A DNA stretch of 64,000 bases from Betaproteobacteria bacterium (GTDB lineage: Bacteria > Pseudomonadota > Gammaproteobacteria > Burkholderiales > Burkholderiaceae_C), in NCBI GenBank assembly GCA_009923505.1, contig RFTK01000001.1, positions 1 to 64,000 on the forward strand, given 5' to 3'. Shown in pieces: positions 28,097 through 37,850 of this stretch (its first letter is position 1; the number at the start of each line of letters is the position of its first letter). The translations under genes were made by a program, and so were the position numbers. The notes under the pieces were generated by a model that did no database searches, was not told the origin of the DNA, and saw only the letters and a program-made list of their open reading frames with translations.

Positions 28097-28732
28097 TCAT
28101 TTTCTTGGCGACGGCATGGCACGCAACTCAGGCATCGTGGCCCAGGTCATCAACTCGCTGGCCTGGTCCGTGTCGGCGCTGAGCCAGGCGTCGAACGAGG
28201 GTGGAGGCAGAATCACCGGGGTGCGCTTTTCGTCGGCGGGCTTGTGAAACTGACGCATCACGGGATGCTCATCCGCATTCACCGTCAGCATGGAAAAGCT
28301 CACCACGAGTTCGCCGGAATCCGGGTTTGTCCAGCGGTCCCACAAGCACGCGATGCCGAAGGGCTCGCGTGAGGCCAGTTCAATCTTCCATCGAACCGCC
28401 TTGCCAGACTCGTAGCTGGGTTCATAGAAGTTATCAACCAGCACCAGGGCGTATTGCCGCTGACGCCAGGCTGTTCGATAACTGGGCTTGTGGGCTGCCG
28501 TCTCGCTGCGGGCGTTGTAGGTGTGGCGAGCGATCTTGTCGTCCTTGGCCCAAGCGGGGATCAAACCGAATCTGGCCAGGCCGCAGGCCACACGGGCGGT
28601 CTGGTGGCTTTTGACCACGATGGGCGCTGGAAAACCCGGGTAAGACTCCAGCGGATACTCCGCTGGCAGCGTCACCCCCAGCCTGTCTTTGACCCACGGC
28701 GCCTGTTGAGTGGGTGTGAAATTGGTGCACAC
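28097..28732 (-). CDS. SRAP (YedK/HMCES-like) SOS response-associated protein, divergent motifs
   Basis: MCTNF (Cys2), YNARSETAAHKPSYRTAWRQRQYALVLVDNFYEP, NADEHPVMRQFH. Confidence 0.85.
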   Translation of the reverse strand: MCTNFTPTQQAPWVKDRLGVTLPAEYPLESYPGFPAPIVVKSHQTARVACGLARFGLIPAWAKDDKIARHTYNARSETAAHKPSYRTAWRQRQYALVLVDNFYEPSYESGKAVRWKIELASREPFGIACLWDRWTNPDSGELVVSFSMLTVNADEHPVMRQFHKPADEKRTPVILPPPSFDAWLSADTDQASELMTWATMPELRAMPSPRK

Positions 28733-28775
28733 AGAGAATATCCGTTGAGCGCTGAGACCTCATGCGCCCCACTCG

Positions 28776-30089
28776 TTAGAAAAAGAGTTGGTGCTCCAGG
28801 ATGTAAACGGCTGCTCCGGCCGCATACCCTGCCAAGGCAAGCCAACCGAATTTTTTGGCGTACCACACGAAATCTATTTTCTCAAGGCCCATTGCCGCCA
28901 CACCCGCCGCTGAGCCGATGATCAGAATAGAGCCTCCAGTGCCCGCACAGTAGGCCATGAATTCCCACAGAAAACTGTCCGCCGGATACTGCGCCAGATC
29001 GTACATGCCCATGGAAGCAGCCACCAAGGGCACGTTATCGACCACCGCACTCGCCAAGCCGATGAGCAGCACGATGACGTCTTGCCGTCCCACCGCTTGA
29101 TCAAGCCACGCCGCCAGCGATGACAACACATGCGTGTGCTCCAAGGTGGCGACCGACAGCAAGATGCCGACAAAGAACATGATGGAACTCAGGTCAATGC
29201 GGCCCAGGGCGCTCACCAGCGTGAGGTGCTCTTTGGTGTCATCGGGCTTTTCGCGGTGAATCATTTCGCCCACGAACCACAAGAGACCCAGGCCAAACAA
29301 TATGCCCATGAATGGGGGCAAGTGCGTCACCGTCTTGAACACCGGCACGAGCACCAAAATTCCCAGCCCCATGAAGAACATCATGTTGCGCTCGAAGGGA
29401 GTCGTACGGCCAGCGTCGTCGCCCTGACGCACTGGCGCTACCACGGGACGTTTGCCCACTAGTCGGCTCACGATGACCAACGGGATCAGCAGGTTCACCA
29501 GTGAGGGCAGAAATAATCCCTTCATGATTTCCACTGTCGTGATTTGACCACCGATCCACAGCATGGTGGTCGTGACGTCGCCAATCGGCGTCCATGCTCC
29601 CCCCGCATTGGCTGCAATGATGATGATGCCCGCAAAAAAGAGACGATCTTCTCTTTGATCGAGCAATTTTTTCATGAGTGACACCATGACGATGGTGGTC
29701 GTCAGGTTGTCCAAAATAGCACTCAGGAAAAAAGTCGTGAAGCCGACCATCCACATCAGGGTTGAGAGATCGGTCGTCCTGATGCGAGAGGTGATGACAT
29801 CGAATCCATCGTGCGCATCCACCACCTCCACAATCGTCATGGCGCCCATCAGAAAAAAGACGATTTGCGCCGTACTCATCAACGACTCACCCAAATGATC
29901 GCTGAGCTCTTGAGGTTGAATCCCAGAGAAGGCATACAGGGTCCACAGCAAGCCCGCCCCGATCAAGGCAGATGCCGACTTGTTCACCTTGAGCGGATGC
30001 TCGAGCGCAATTGCCGCATACGTCAATACAAATACCATCACCAACCATGTGCTCATCGCGAACATCCTTTGTCTCAATGACAGTTGCAA
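28776..30089 (-). CDS. NhaD-type Na+/H+ antiporter
   Basis: IILIG..AAGVAAMGLEKIDFVWYAKKFGWLALAGY; AGIIIIAANAGGAWTPIGDVTTTMLWIGGQ; start uncertain. Confidence 0.85.
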   Translation of the reverse strand: MQLSLRQRMFAMSTWLVMVFVLTYAAIALEHPLKVNKSASALIGAGLLWTLYAFSGIQPQELSDHLGESLMSTAQIVFFLMGAMTIVEVVDAHDGFDVITSRIRTTDLSTLMWMVGFTTFFLSAILDNLTTTIVMVSLMKKLLDQREDRLFFAGIIIIAANAGGAWTPIGDVTTTMLWIGGQITTVEIMKGLFLPSLVNLLIPLVIVSRLVGKRPVVAPVRQGDDAGRTTPFERNMMFFMGLGILVLVPVFKTVTHLPPFMGILFGLGLLWFVGEMIHREKPDDTKEHLTLVSALGRIDLSSIMFFVGILLSVATLEHTHVLSSLAAWLDQAVGRQDVIVLLIGLASAVVDNVPLVAASMGMYDLAQYPADSFLWEFMAYCAGTGGSILIIGSAAGVAAMGLEKIDFVWYAKKFGWLALAGYAAGAAVYILEHQLFF

Positions 30090-30141
30090 CCCAAAACGAC
30101 CTGACTACCAAGGCCATGAGGACGCGAGCGACCCCAGACGC

Positions 30142-30891
30142 CTATTGTGCGCCATGCGGTGATTCGGTCTGACGATAAAACAAAGCGCAGACGCCAAACA
30201 CTGACAGCGTCAGCACAACCGTTGGGCCACTGGGTGTGTCCAACAGCCATGAACCCAGGAGACCCGCCAGGCTTACCCCTGAGGCCAAGGCTGTGGCAAT
30301 CCAGGGTTTGACGCCCTTTTCAATCCACAGCGCAGGCGCAATCAGACTGGCAAAGACCAGAAACAATCCCAGCGCCGGCACAGCGACGCTGGCTACGGCT
30401 GCAAAGGCACTATAGAACAAGGCATCTTGGGTTAGCCAGTGCCTGCGGTTGAGCACCCATACCGCCAGCAGGCTGACCCACAGAGCCCCTACGCTGAACA
30501 AATCCACCCACAGGACGTCAGCCGCCAGCAATTGAAACAACTTTTCCCGACCGTGCGGATGCTGGCTCGACCCCAGCAAAGCCAGGCAAGCACCCGCCAC
30601 GTAAATCAAGCCAATCAGGGCCTCGCGCTGTTGGCTCCAGTGTCGTGCCATTCCAGCAATCGCCAGGCTCACGACAATGGCCCCCAGGGTAGCGGCCATT
30701 TGATCGATCCATGGAGAATCGAGATGCCCGCCGAAATTGATCCAAATCACCGCAGCAGCTGCAGCTTGCGCGACGGCCAAATCGATGAACACGACCCCAC
30801 GTCTGAGAACATGCGTCCCCAGCGGCGTCAGCGCCATGATTCCCGCAATCAGGGCAAGCGCTGGCAATAAGAACCAAGTGGACATGGCCAT
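30142..30891 (-). CDS. metal (zinc) ABC transporter permease, ZnuB-like
   Basis: Multi-TM, GTHVLRRGVVFIDLAVAQAAAAAV (ABC-3 family loop); follows ZnuA-like gene. Confidence 0.85.
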   Translation of the reverse strand: MAMSTWFLLPALALIAGIMALTPLGTHVLRRGVVFIDLAVAQAAAAAVIWINFGGHLDSPWIDQMAATLGAIVVSLAIAGMARHWSQQREALIGLIYVAGACLALLGSSQHPHGREKLFQLLAADVLWVDLFSVGALWVSLLAVWVLNRRHWLTQDALFYSAFAAVASVAVPALGLFLVFASLIAPALWIEKGVKPWIATALASGVSLAGLLGSWLLDTPSGPTVVLTLSVFGVCALFYRQTESPHGAQ

Positions 30892-31794
30892 TTACTTCGC
30901 CAAGGCACTGAGTTGCGCAATCACCTGGTCGAACCATCGGATGATGCTGTCGGGCCGCTCATCCACCACGGTGGCTGGCAGTATCAACATCTTGCTGGGC
31001 ATTCCCATGCTGCTGGCCAACCACCGTCCCGGTTTGGGGTCGTGGTGCTGTGCAATGACGATACCGACTGGTTGCTGGGATTGACTGAGAGCCATGATTT
31101 TCTCGAGGTGCGCCGCTGTCGGGGGCACACCAGGCTTGGGCTCAAGATCCGCGATGGGCCTCAACCCCAGCCATAGCCACAAATAGCCAAAGGTTGCGTG
31201 TTGAGTGATAACCGCGCGGCCCTTAAGAGCCGCCGCCTGTTTTTCCCACGCCAGCAGCTTGCTGCTCATGTCTGCATCAAATTTGCCCAGGTTCTGATCA
31301 ACCAGCGGCTTTTTGTCGGGAAAAACACTGCCCAGCCTGTTCGCCAAGGCCTTGGCGACTTGCATGAACCGACGGGGATCGGTGTGGAGATGAGGGTTCC
31401 CGTGTGCATGGACATCGCCAGAAAATGGGGTGATCGCTCCCTTGAAAGGGTCAACCAACTCGACGTGCTGAGCGGCATAAAACATCGTAGGCTGTCCATT
31501 CTGCACCTTGGGGTTACCAGCTCTTTCCTGGAGCATCGGCAGCCAACCCGCTTCTAACTCAGCCCCGGTGCAAACGGCGAAGTCGGCGCCGCGCAGTTGA
31601 GCTATCAACGAGGGCCTGGCCTCGATGTGGTGCGGGTCCTGCAGGTGAGTCGTCGCTGTTCGAACGCCCGCCTCTGGTAACAGCACTTTTGTCAACGCCG
31701 CCCACTCGGGCTCACAGGCAAATATGGTGATGGCCTGTGCCTGGCACGTGATGGCCAGGCTGAGGGCCGCCAGGGCCTTAGTAAGCATGCGCAC
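30892..31794 (-). CDS. metal (zinc) ABC transporter substrate-binding protein, ZnuA-like
   Basis: ITIFACEPEWAALTKVL, DPHHIEARPSLIAQLRGADFAVCTGAELEAGW, HAHGNPHLHTDPRR, VITQHATFGYL. Confidence 0.9.
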   Translation of the reverse strand: MRMLTKALAALSLAITCQAQAITIFACEPEWAALTKVLLPEAGVRTATTHLQDPHHIEARPSLIAQLRGADFAVCTGAELEAGWLPMLQERAGNPKVQNGQPTMFYAAQHVELVDPFKGAITPFSGDVHAHGNPHLHTDPRRFMQVAKALANRLGSVFPDKKPLVDQNLGKFDADMSSKLLAWEKQAAALKGRAVITQHATFGYLWLWLGLRPIADLEPKPGVPPTAAHLEKIMALSQSQQPVGIVIAQHHDPKPGRWLASSMGMPSKMLILPATVVDERPDSIIRWFDQVIAQLSALAK

Positions 31795-32947
31795 CGTGTG
31801 CTCCGATTCCGATCACATACTGCAGTTGAATGCTGCGCCTGGCCGGGTTGGCAAAGATAGCCTCGCCCGCATCGTTGACACCAGACGCGCGTTGTTGGGT
31901 CAGTTGCAGGCGGAGGGTCTGCCTGTGCGTGGGTTTGTAGGCAACCATGATGGCATTTTCCTTGAGTCGCCCTTGACCGAATTCGATGTCACCACTGTGG
32001 TTTTCAGCCTTGTAAACCTCAAGCCAGTCAGTTCGAACGCCAAGCTCCCAGGCAGGATTGAATCTCCACACAGTGCCCAGCGATGAAGCACGGTGCCGCA
32101 TGGCGTGATCGGCATAGCGATTGATCCCACTGACTTGTGCGTATTCCCAGTTGAGCCGCAATTGCTGATGTCGGTTGTTGCCATCTGGCGCCCACTTCCA
32201 CACCAGATCGCTGATCCACATGCGCTTGCCACTAAAGCTGGCAGCATGGCTGTGGTGTTGGACATCAACCGAGGGGTCGTGTACCTCCACCTCAGCTTCG
32301 CGCTGGTTATTCACGTGCGACAGGCCCCATTGCCAGCTGCTGGATGGGCTGATGTCATTGCCCATCTTCATGTTGAAGGCCGTTACCCGCGACGTTGAAT
32401 CAGGCGTGGCATGGAGCACCAGTTTTTTGCCGGAAAACATTTCAGCGCCGAGTCGCAGGTAGAAGGGCGTGGGTGCTGTCCAATTCAATCGGACTCCATC
32501 ATCGATCCAATGCCCTCCGAGGAATCCTCGGTGCAACAGAGGACGCTCGGTGAAGTCGTCGTTGTGTGGGTGAAGTTCGTTCAAGTAACCGATTTGCGAG
32601 GCAAAGCGCCCCACCCTGGCCTGAAGACCCTGCGGGAGCGATCGAGTCTGTACCCAGGCATTTTCAAGGTGCTTCTCGAGTTTTTGGTCCTCTGAGTGAA
32701 AGCCCACGATGGCCTCGCCACTGAGATGCTCGTTCACCACGCCGCGTAGCAACAAGTCACTGTGACCCAATCCCAAGCCCCGGTCTCGGGTGCCCAACTC
32801 CAGCCCGCGAGAAGAACTGGCCAGATCCAACACGACACCCGCTTGCCAGTTGGCTTCAGCGGGAGGGGTCTGCGCATCGCTGCTGCTCACCACCATGGCC
32901 AGTGTGATCGCAACACCCGATAGTGCAAGAGGAGACTTGTGAGACAT
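31778..32947 (-). CDS. outer-membrane beta-barrel protein, probable zinc-regulated porin/receptor
   Basis: Signal peptide, alternating barrel-like strands, His-rich segments; co-directional with znuA-like gene and facing the Fur-family gene. Confidence 0.6.
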   Translation of the reverse strand: MSHKSPLALSGVAITLAMVVSSSDAQTPPAEANWQAGVVLDLASSSRGLELGTRDRGLGLGHSDLLLRGVVNEHLSGEAIVGFHSEDQKLEKHLENAWVQTRSLPQGLQARVGRFASQIGYLNELHPHNDDFTERPLLHRGFLGGHWIDDGVRLNWTAPTPFYLRLGAEMFSGKKLVLHATPDSTSRVTAFNMKMGNDISPSSSWQWGLSHVNNQREAEVEVHDPSVDVQHHSHAASFSGKRMWISDLVWKWAPDGNNRHQQLRLNWEYAQVSGINRYADHAMRHRASSLGTVWRFNPAWELGVRTDWLEVYKAENHSGDIEFGQGRLKENAIMVAYKPTHRQTLRLQLTQQRASGVNDAGEAIFANPARRSIQLQYVIGIGAHGAHAY

Positions 32948-32981
32948 GTCTAACTTTTGAAGAAAGAATGCAACGATTCTA

Positions 32982-33005
32982 TTGCAAATGATTTATCATT
33001 AGCAA
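32982..33005. promoter_or_regulatory. Fur/Zur-type operator candidate
   Basis: TTGCAAATGAT-TT-ATCATTAGCAA, 11-bp inverted repeat with one mismatch, in the divergent intergenic region between the OM protein and the Fur-family gene. Confidence 0.7.
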
Positions 33006-33035
33006 CCTGATCTGACTTGATGTAACCTATTCCCC

Positions 33036-33410
33036 ATGGAGCGATCGACGAAACAACGCGCTGCGATTGAATACACCCTGAAAAAAATGGGCCGACCGCT
33101 TCTTCCGCAAGAACTGCTGACCGAAGCACAAAAGACGATCCCCAACCTGAGCTTGGCGACCATTTATAGAAACGTCAAGGGATTGATCTCAGACGGCCTG
33201 GTCGATGTGGTTTCGCTGCCTGGCGAGACGGATCGCTATGAGATCCACAAGCACCACCACCATCACTTCCACTGCCACGGGTGCCACCAAGTCACCGACA
33301 TTGATGCCTGCCCGGGGGACCTTGGCAAATTGATGCCAGAAGGCTACCAGCTGGAGAAGCATGAAATCACGCTGTACGGAAGATGTCCGGCGTGTGCAAA
33401 GAGCGTGTGA
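33036..33410 (+). CDS. Fur-family transcriptional regulator (Zur-like)
   Basis: ATIYRNVKGLISDGLVDVVSLPGETDRYEIHKHHHHHFHCHGCHQVTDI; CxxC pairs. Confidence 0.88.
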   Translation: MERSTKQRAAIEYTLKKMGRPLLPQELLTEAQKTIPNLSLATIYRNVKGLISDGLVDVVSLPGETDRYEIHKHHHHHFHCHGCHQVTDIDACPGDLGKLMPEGYQLEKHEITLYGRCPACAKSV

Positions 33411-33552
33411 GTGTGGTTCGGCTGGGCGAGTTGTCGACCCCAACATCCGATGGGTTGGAGCCCTTGACTCCATGCCGATCAAACACCCTTTGAATTATCG
33501 GGTTTCATCGCCTGGCTCGTCGGCTGCGGGTCTGACTGAGAGAATTCAACCG

Positions 33553-34878
33553 ATGAAATCTACTGATCCTGCGCTGAAGTCCCTGCCCGCCCGAGACGCC
33601 AAAGCCGTGGTGCATGGCCTCACCGATTTATCGGAACACGCGAGACGCGGGGCCAGCGTGATTGAGTCCGGCCACGGCGTGTGGGTGCGTGACATCGAAG
33701 GGCGCGAGTACATTGAAGCCATGTCAGGCTTGTGGTGCATTGCACTGGGCTATGGCAACGATCGCTTGGCCGATGTGGCACATCGCCAGATGAAGCAACT
33801 GGCCTATTACCCCCTGACCAACCACAAAAGTCATCCCCCGGTGATCGCTCTGGCGGAAAAGCTCTTGTCGATTGCGCCTGCCCCCATGTCGAGGATCTGG
33901 TTCGCCAGCACCGGCTCCGAGGCCAATGACTGCGCAGCACGACTGAGTTGGTATTACTGGAATGCGAGAGGACTGCCGGACAAGCGACAGTTCATAGCGC
34001 ATCAACTGGCCTACCACGGCAACACCATTGCCGCAGCCAGCCTGTCGGGGGTGAAGTACGCGCACGAGCGCTTCAACCTGCCCCTGCCCGGATTTCACCA
34101 TGTGACCACACCACATTACAGCCGTCATGCACTGCCTGGCGAGAGTGAGGAGGCTTTCAGCGACCGGCTCATCGCCGACATCGAGCGTCTGATCGAGGTG
34201 CAGGGTGCTCAGACCATCGCAGCGTTTTTTGTCGAGCCCGTGATGGGCGCGGGCGGTATCGTGGTGCCGCCAGCTCGCTATTACGAACGCTTGCAGGCCC
34301 TGCTGAAGCAGCACGATATCTTGCTGGTCTGCGACGAAGTGGTCACCGCGTTTGGTCGAACGGGCGAGATGTTTGGCTCAACCACCATGCAGCTACAACC
34401 CGACTTGCTGGTGTGTGCCAAGGCTTTATCGAGCGCCTACATCCCGATCTCAGCCCTGATGATCGGGCCGCGCGTGTATGAAGCGATCGAGCGGCAAAGT
34501 GGTGAGCTGGGCATGTTTGGTCTGACCATGACCTACTCGGGTCACCCGGTGGCCTGCGCGGTTGCACTCGAGACCCTGAAGATCTATGAGGAAGAGCGCA
34601 TCGTCGACCATGTGCGGGCGGTATCCCCAGCTTTCTTGAGCGGCTTGCACGCGCTGTCGAGCCACCCGATGGTGAAAGAGGTCCGGGGCATCGGTTTGCT
34701 CGCTGGCGTAGAGCTGCAGACGGGTCGAGGGCGCGAATGCGCTCGCTTGGCCGAGGAGGAAGGACTGATCGTGCGCGCCATTGGCGACACCATCGCCTTT
34801 TGCCCACCGCTCATCATCTCAGATGCCGAGGTGCAAGCCCTGCTGCAGCGCTTCGCCCGGGCGCTCGATCGGCTTTGA
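33553..34878 (+). CDS. class III (omega) aminotransferase
   Basis: GLWCIALGYGNDRLADVAHRQMKQLAYY; ILLVCDEVVTAFGRTGEMFGS; start at ATG 33553. Confidence 0.9.
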   Translation: MKSTDPALKSLPARDAKAVVHGLTDLSEHARRGASVIESGHGVWVRDIEGREYIEAMSGLWCIALGYGNDRLADVAHRQMKQLAYYPLTNHKSHPPVIALAEKLLSIAPAPMSRIWFASTGSEANDCAARLSWYYWNARGLPDKRQFIAHQLAYHGNTIAAASLSGVKYAHERFNLPLPGFHHVTTPHYSRHALPGESEEAFSDRLIADIERLIEVQGAQTIAAFFVEPVMGAGGIVVPPARYYERLQALLKQHDILLVCDEVVTAFGRTGEMFGSTTMQLQPDLLVCAKALSSAYIPISALMIGPRVYEAIERQSGELGMFGLTMTYSGHPVACAVALETLKIYEEERIVDHVRAVSPAFLSGLHALSSHPMVKEVRGIGLLAGVELQTGRGRECARLAEEEGLIVRAIGDTIAFCPPLIISDAEVQALLQRFARALDRL

Positions 34879-34927
34879 ATCAGCAGCTTTCAGCTCGTGC
34901 ATCATCCAACGCCACCGATTCCCGAAC

Positions 34928-36253
34928 TCAATGCAGTTTCACCGTTGGGTTGGTTTGCTTGGTGATCATCCGCGAGAGGGTAAAGAGCGTGGTTTTGAGA
35001 GTTCCATGGATGGCGAGTTCGTGCAGCTTGTACAGCGACAGGTACATGAGCTTGGCAAAGTACCCCTCGATCATCAGGCTCTTACCAATCAAGCCGCCCA
35101 TCATGTTGCCGACCGTGCTGAACTTGCCCAGCGACACCAAGGAACCAAAATCTCGGTAGCGATACGGCTTGAGCGGCTGGTTGGCCAAGCGGCGTTTAAT
35201 TTGCAGCCACATATGCGTGGCCTGCTGATGTGCGGCTTGTGCACGAGGCGGCACAATGCCTGCCCGGCCGCCATCGGCATCTGAACAGGGGCATGCAGCG
35301 CAGTCGCCCAGGGCAAAAATATCGGGGTCGCGTGTGGTTTGAAGCGTGTCATGGACCACCAATTGGTTGATGCGGTTGGTCTCCAGCCCACTGAAGTCTT
35401 TCAAGAAATCAGGTGCTTTGACACCTGCAGCCCACACCACCAGTTCGGACTCGATTTCGCGGCCATCGGCCAGGCGAATACCCGTGGGGTTGACCTCCAT
35501 CACTTTGGAACTGGTGTGCACTTGCACGCCCAGGCGGGTGAGAAGTTGTTCAGTCGCTTGGGACAAGCGCGGCACCAAAGCCGGCAAAATGCGATCAGCC
35601 GCCTCAATCAAGCTGACTTTGATGTCCTTGTCGGCGTCAATGCGATCCAAGCCAAACGACACCACCTCGCGCGTCGTGCGGTGTAATTCCGCTGCCAACT
35701 CCACGCCCGTGGCGCCTGCGCCGATGATGGCCACATGCAATTGTCGTTTGTGGATAACCCCAGCCTGGTTGTGCGCACGGATACAGGCATTGACCATCCT
35801 GGAGTGAAATGACTTGGCATCATGCTGCGTTTCCAGCTTCTGCGCATACTCTTTAACGCCCTGTGTGCCAAAGTCGTTGCTCAAGCTGCCTATGCAAATC
35901 ACCAGTGTGTCGTAGTGGATGTACTGCGTGGGCGTCACATCTCGCCCTTGCTCATCCACATAGGGTGCGAGCTCGATGGTTTTGTTGGCGCGGTCAAGTC
36001 CCTTGAGTTCACCGATTCGAAAGGTGAAATGGTTCCAATGGGCCTGCGCCATGTAATCCACTTCGTGGTCGCCCAGGTCCATGCTGCCCGAGGCGATTTC
36101 ATGCAGCTTGGGTTTCCAAATATGGGTGCGGTTTTTGTCGACCAGCGTGATGAGCGCTCGCTGGCGTCGGCCATAGGTATTTCCAAGTCGGGTCGCCAGT
36201 TCCAGACCGCCAGCGCCGCCCCCCACGATGACGATTTTGTGTTGTGTGCTCAT
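34928..36253 (-). CDS. type II NADH dehydrogenase / NAD(P)/FAD-dependent oxidoreductase
   Basis: KIVIVGGGAGGLELATRLG; AIIGAGATGVELAAELH; IFALGDCAACPC. Confidence 0.9.
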   Translation of the reverse strand: MSTQHKIVIVGGGAGGLELATRLGNTYGRRQRALITLVDKNRTHIWKPKLHEIASGSMDLGDHEVDYMAQAHWNHFTFRIGELKGLDRANKTIELAPYVDEQGRDVTPTQYIHYDTLVICIGSLSNDFGTQGVKEYAQKLETQHDAKSFHSRMVNACIRAHNQAGVIHKRQLHVAIIGAGATGVELAAELHRTTREVVSFGLDRIDADKDIKVSLIEAADRILPALVPRLSQATEQLLTRLGVQVHTSSKVMEVNPTGIRLADGREIESELVVWAAGVKAPDFLKDFSGLETNRINQLVVHDTLQTTRDPDIFALGDCAACPCSDADGGRAGIVPPRAQAAHQQATHMWLQIKRRLANQPLKPYRYRDFGSLVSLGKFSTVGNMMGGLIGKSLMIEGYFAKLMYLSLYKLHELAIHGTLKTTLFTLSRMITKQTNPTVKLH

Positions 36254-36546
36254 GTTCACGCTCGCGATCAGATCGACAAATTCATAGGGCAAATTAAGCG
36301 CCGTGAAACGCTATTCACTAAGGACGTCCTATAGGGTTGAGTCTGTATAAATTGGCGCGACTACGCAATGCGAACACCCTATCTGCAACCCCTGGCTGTC
36401 GGCCTGCCAGCCAGCTCCAGGCCCTCCGCGATCACATCGTCCGCATCGCCCACAGACAAGTAATTTTTTAGTACTCTTTATCCGACCGAGTTGTTGCGCT
36501 AAGGCAGCAGAATCTTTGGTCCTGCGAAAAACCTACATCACCCACG

Positions 36547-36990
36547 CTAGGCACCGTGCCCTTTGATATAGGTTTCAAGAAATCCGATTTGTTGGCCCAT
36601 TTGGCGGATGCTGTCCTTGACGACATCACCAATCGAAATCACGCCGACGACAACACCTGCTTCAACGACCGGCAGATGGCGAAAGTTGCGGGTCGCCATC
36701 AAACCCGTGCATGCTTCGATGGGATCTTCAAGCTTGACCGTCACAGGATTGATCGTCATCGCTTGTTTGACCTCGACTTGCTTGGCATCAAGGCCGGGTA
36801 ACAGGACTTTGATGGCGCAGTCGCCCTGCGTGAGGATACCCACCAACTTACCATCGTCAATGACCAAGATCGCGCGCACGCGCTTGTCGCGCATCAGTTG
36901 CAGCGCTACCACTACTTTGTCATCGGACCTCACACTGATGGTGGCTGCGGGTTGCGGTTTTTGCGCTAAGCATGATTTGACGCTGGTCAT
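36547..36990 (-). CDS. CBS-domain protein (two CBS motifs)
   Basis: VRAILVIDDGKLVGILTQGDCAIKVL; FRHLPVVEAGVVVGVISIGDVVKDSI. Confidence 0.9.
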   Translation of the reverse strand: MTSVKSCLAQKPQPAATISVRSDDKVVVALQLMRDKRVRAILVIDDGKLVGILTQGDCAIKVLLPGLDAKQVEVKQAMTINPVTVKLEDPIEACTGLMATRNFRHLPVVEAGVVVGVISIGDVVKDSIRQMGQQIGFLETYIKGHGA

Positions 36991-37162
36991 AGGGGTATTG
37001 GAATAGCTACAACTGAATTAATTTTGACATGCGCTCAAAATTTTTCGGGCGTTGGCCGAAACAATGAGTGCTTCCACCCACTATGGTATCGCAATTGGAG
37101 GGGGCCGCCGGCGTCGACGGTGGTAGTGCAAACGCCGTTGATTCCAAAACTTGAATGAACGC

Positions 37163-37849
37163 TTACTGCTTAAAACGGGCATTCAGATCGTGCAAGGCAT
37201 GCTGAAGCAACCATTCCAGCGGAAAGTACAGAAAAGTGCCCCCCATCGAGCGGAAATGGGCCAACTGATCCCAGTTGGCAGGCATGCCAAACGGCTTTGA
37301 CCGGCTGCGACACTGGGCTGCAACATCTTGCACGGCTGCCAGCAGCTCGGGGGGCTGCGACCCACGCTGTCCCGTCATGTCGTAGGCCAAATCGTTGGGG
37401 CCAATGAGATAAGCATCGACACCGGGCACGTCAAGGATCTCGGCTAAATTCTTAACCGCTGACACCGTCTCGATCTGGACAATCAGGGTCTTTTCAGCCA
37501 CCTGAGCGCCACTGGCATAACGCACCAGTTCAACGGCTTCGCGCACATCCTGCGCGGTGGTGATATGCGGGACGATCAGCCCGCTGGCTTGCCGATCCAG
37601 GTAGCGCACCATGACCGCAGGATCCTTGGACCAGCTCCGAACCATGGGGCATATGCCCGCAACATGCGCTGCACGAATGAGCTCGGTGGCGGCATCCAAT
37701 CCCAACCCGGTTCGCTCGCAATCGATAAAAGCGACGTCGGCACCAAACTGGGCTAGCGGTCGCATCACATCGGGATTACGCCCCGCCAGATTGACCGCGA
37801 TCACGGGTTGACCCGCGCGCAGCCGTTGTTGAGCGTCGTAAAGTGCCAT
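37163..37849 (-). CDS. HpcH/HpaI-family aldolase
   Basis: ADVAFIDCERTGLGLDAATELIRAAHVAGICPMVR; VQIETVSAVKNLAEILDVPGVDAYLIGPNDLAYDM. Confidence 0.92.
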   Translation of the reverse strand: MALYDAQQRLRAGQPVIAVNLAGRNPDVMRPLAQFGADVAFIDCERTGLGLDAATELIRAAHVAGICPMVRSWSKDPAVMVRYLDRQASGLIVPHITTAQDVREAVELVRYASGAQVAEKTLIVQIETVSAVKNLAEILDVPGVDAYLIGPNDLAYDMTGQRGSQPPELLAAVQDVAAQCRSRSKPFGMPANWDQLAHFRSMGGTFLYFPLEWLLQHALHDLNARFKQ

Positions 37850-37850
37850 A

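Noticed and set aside
36300-36546. Possible gene relic in the intergenic region (minus-strand SVGDADDVIAEGLELAGRPTARGCR)
   Set aside because: Short, no recognised family, could be chance.
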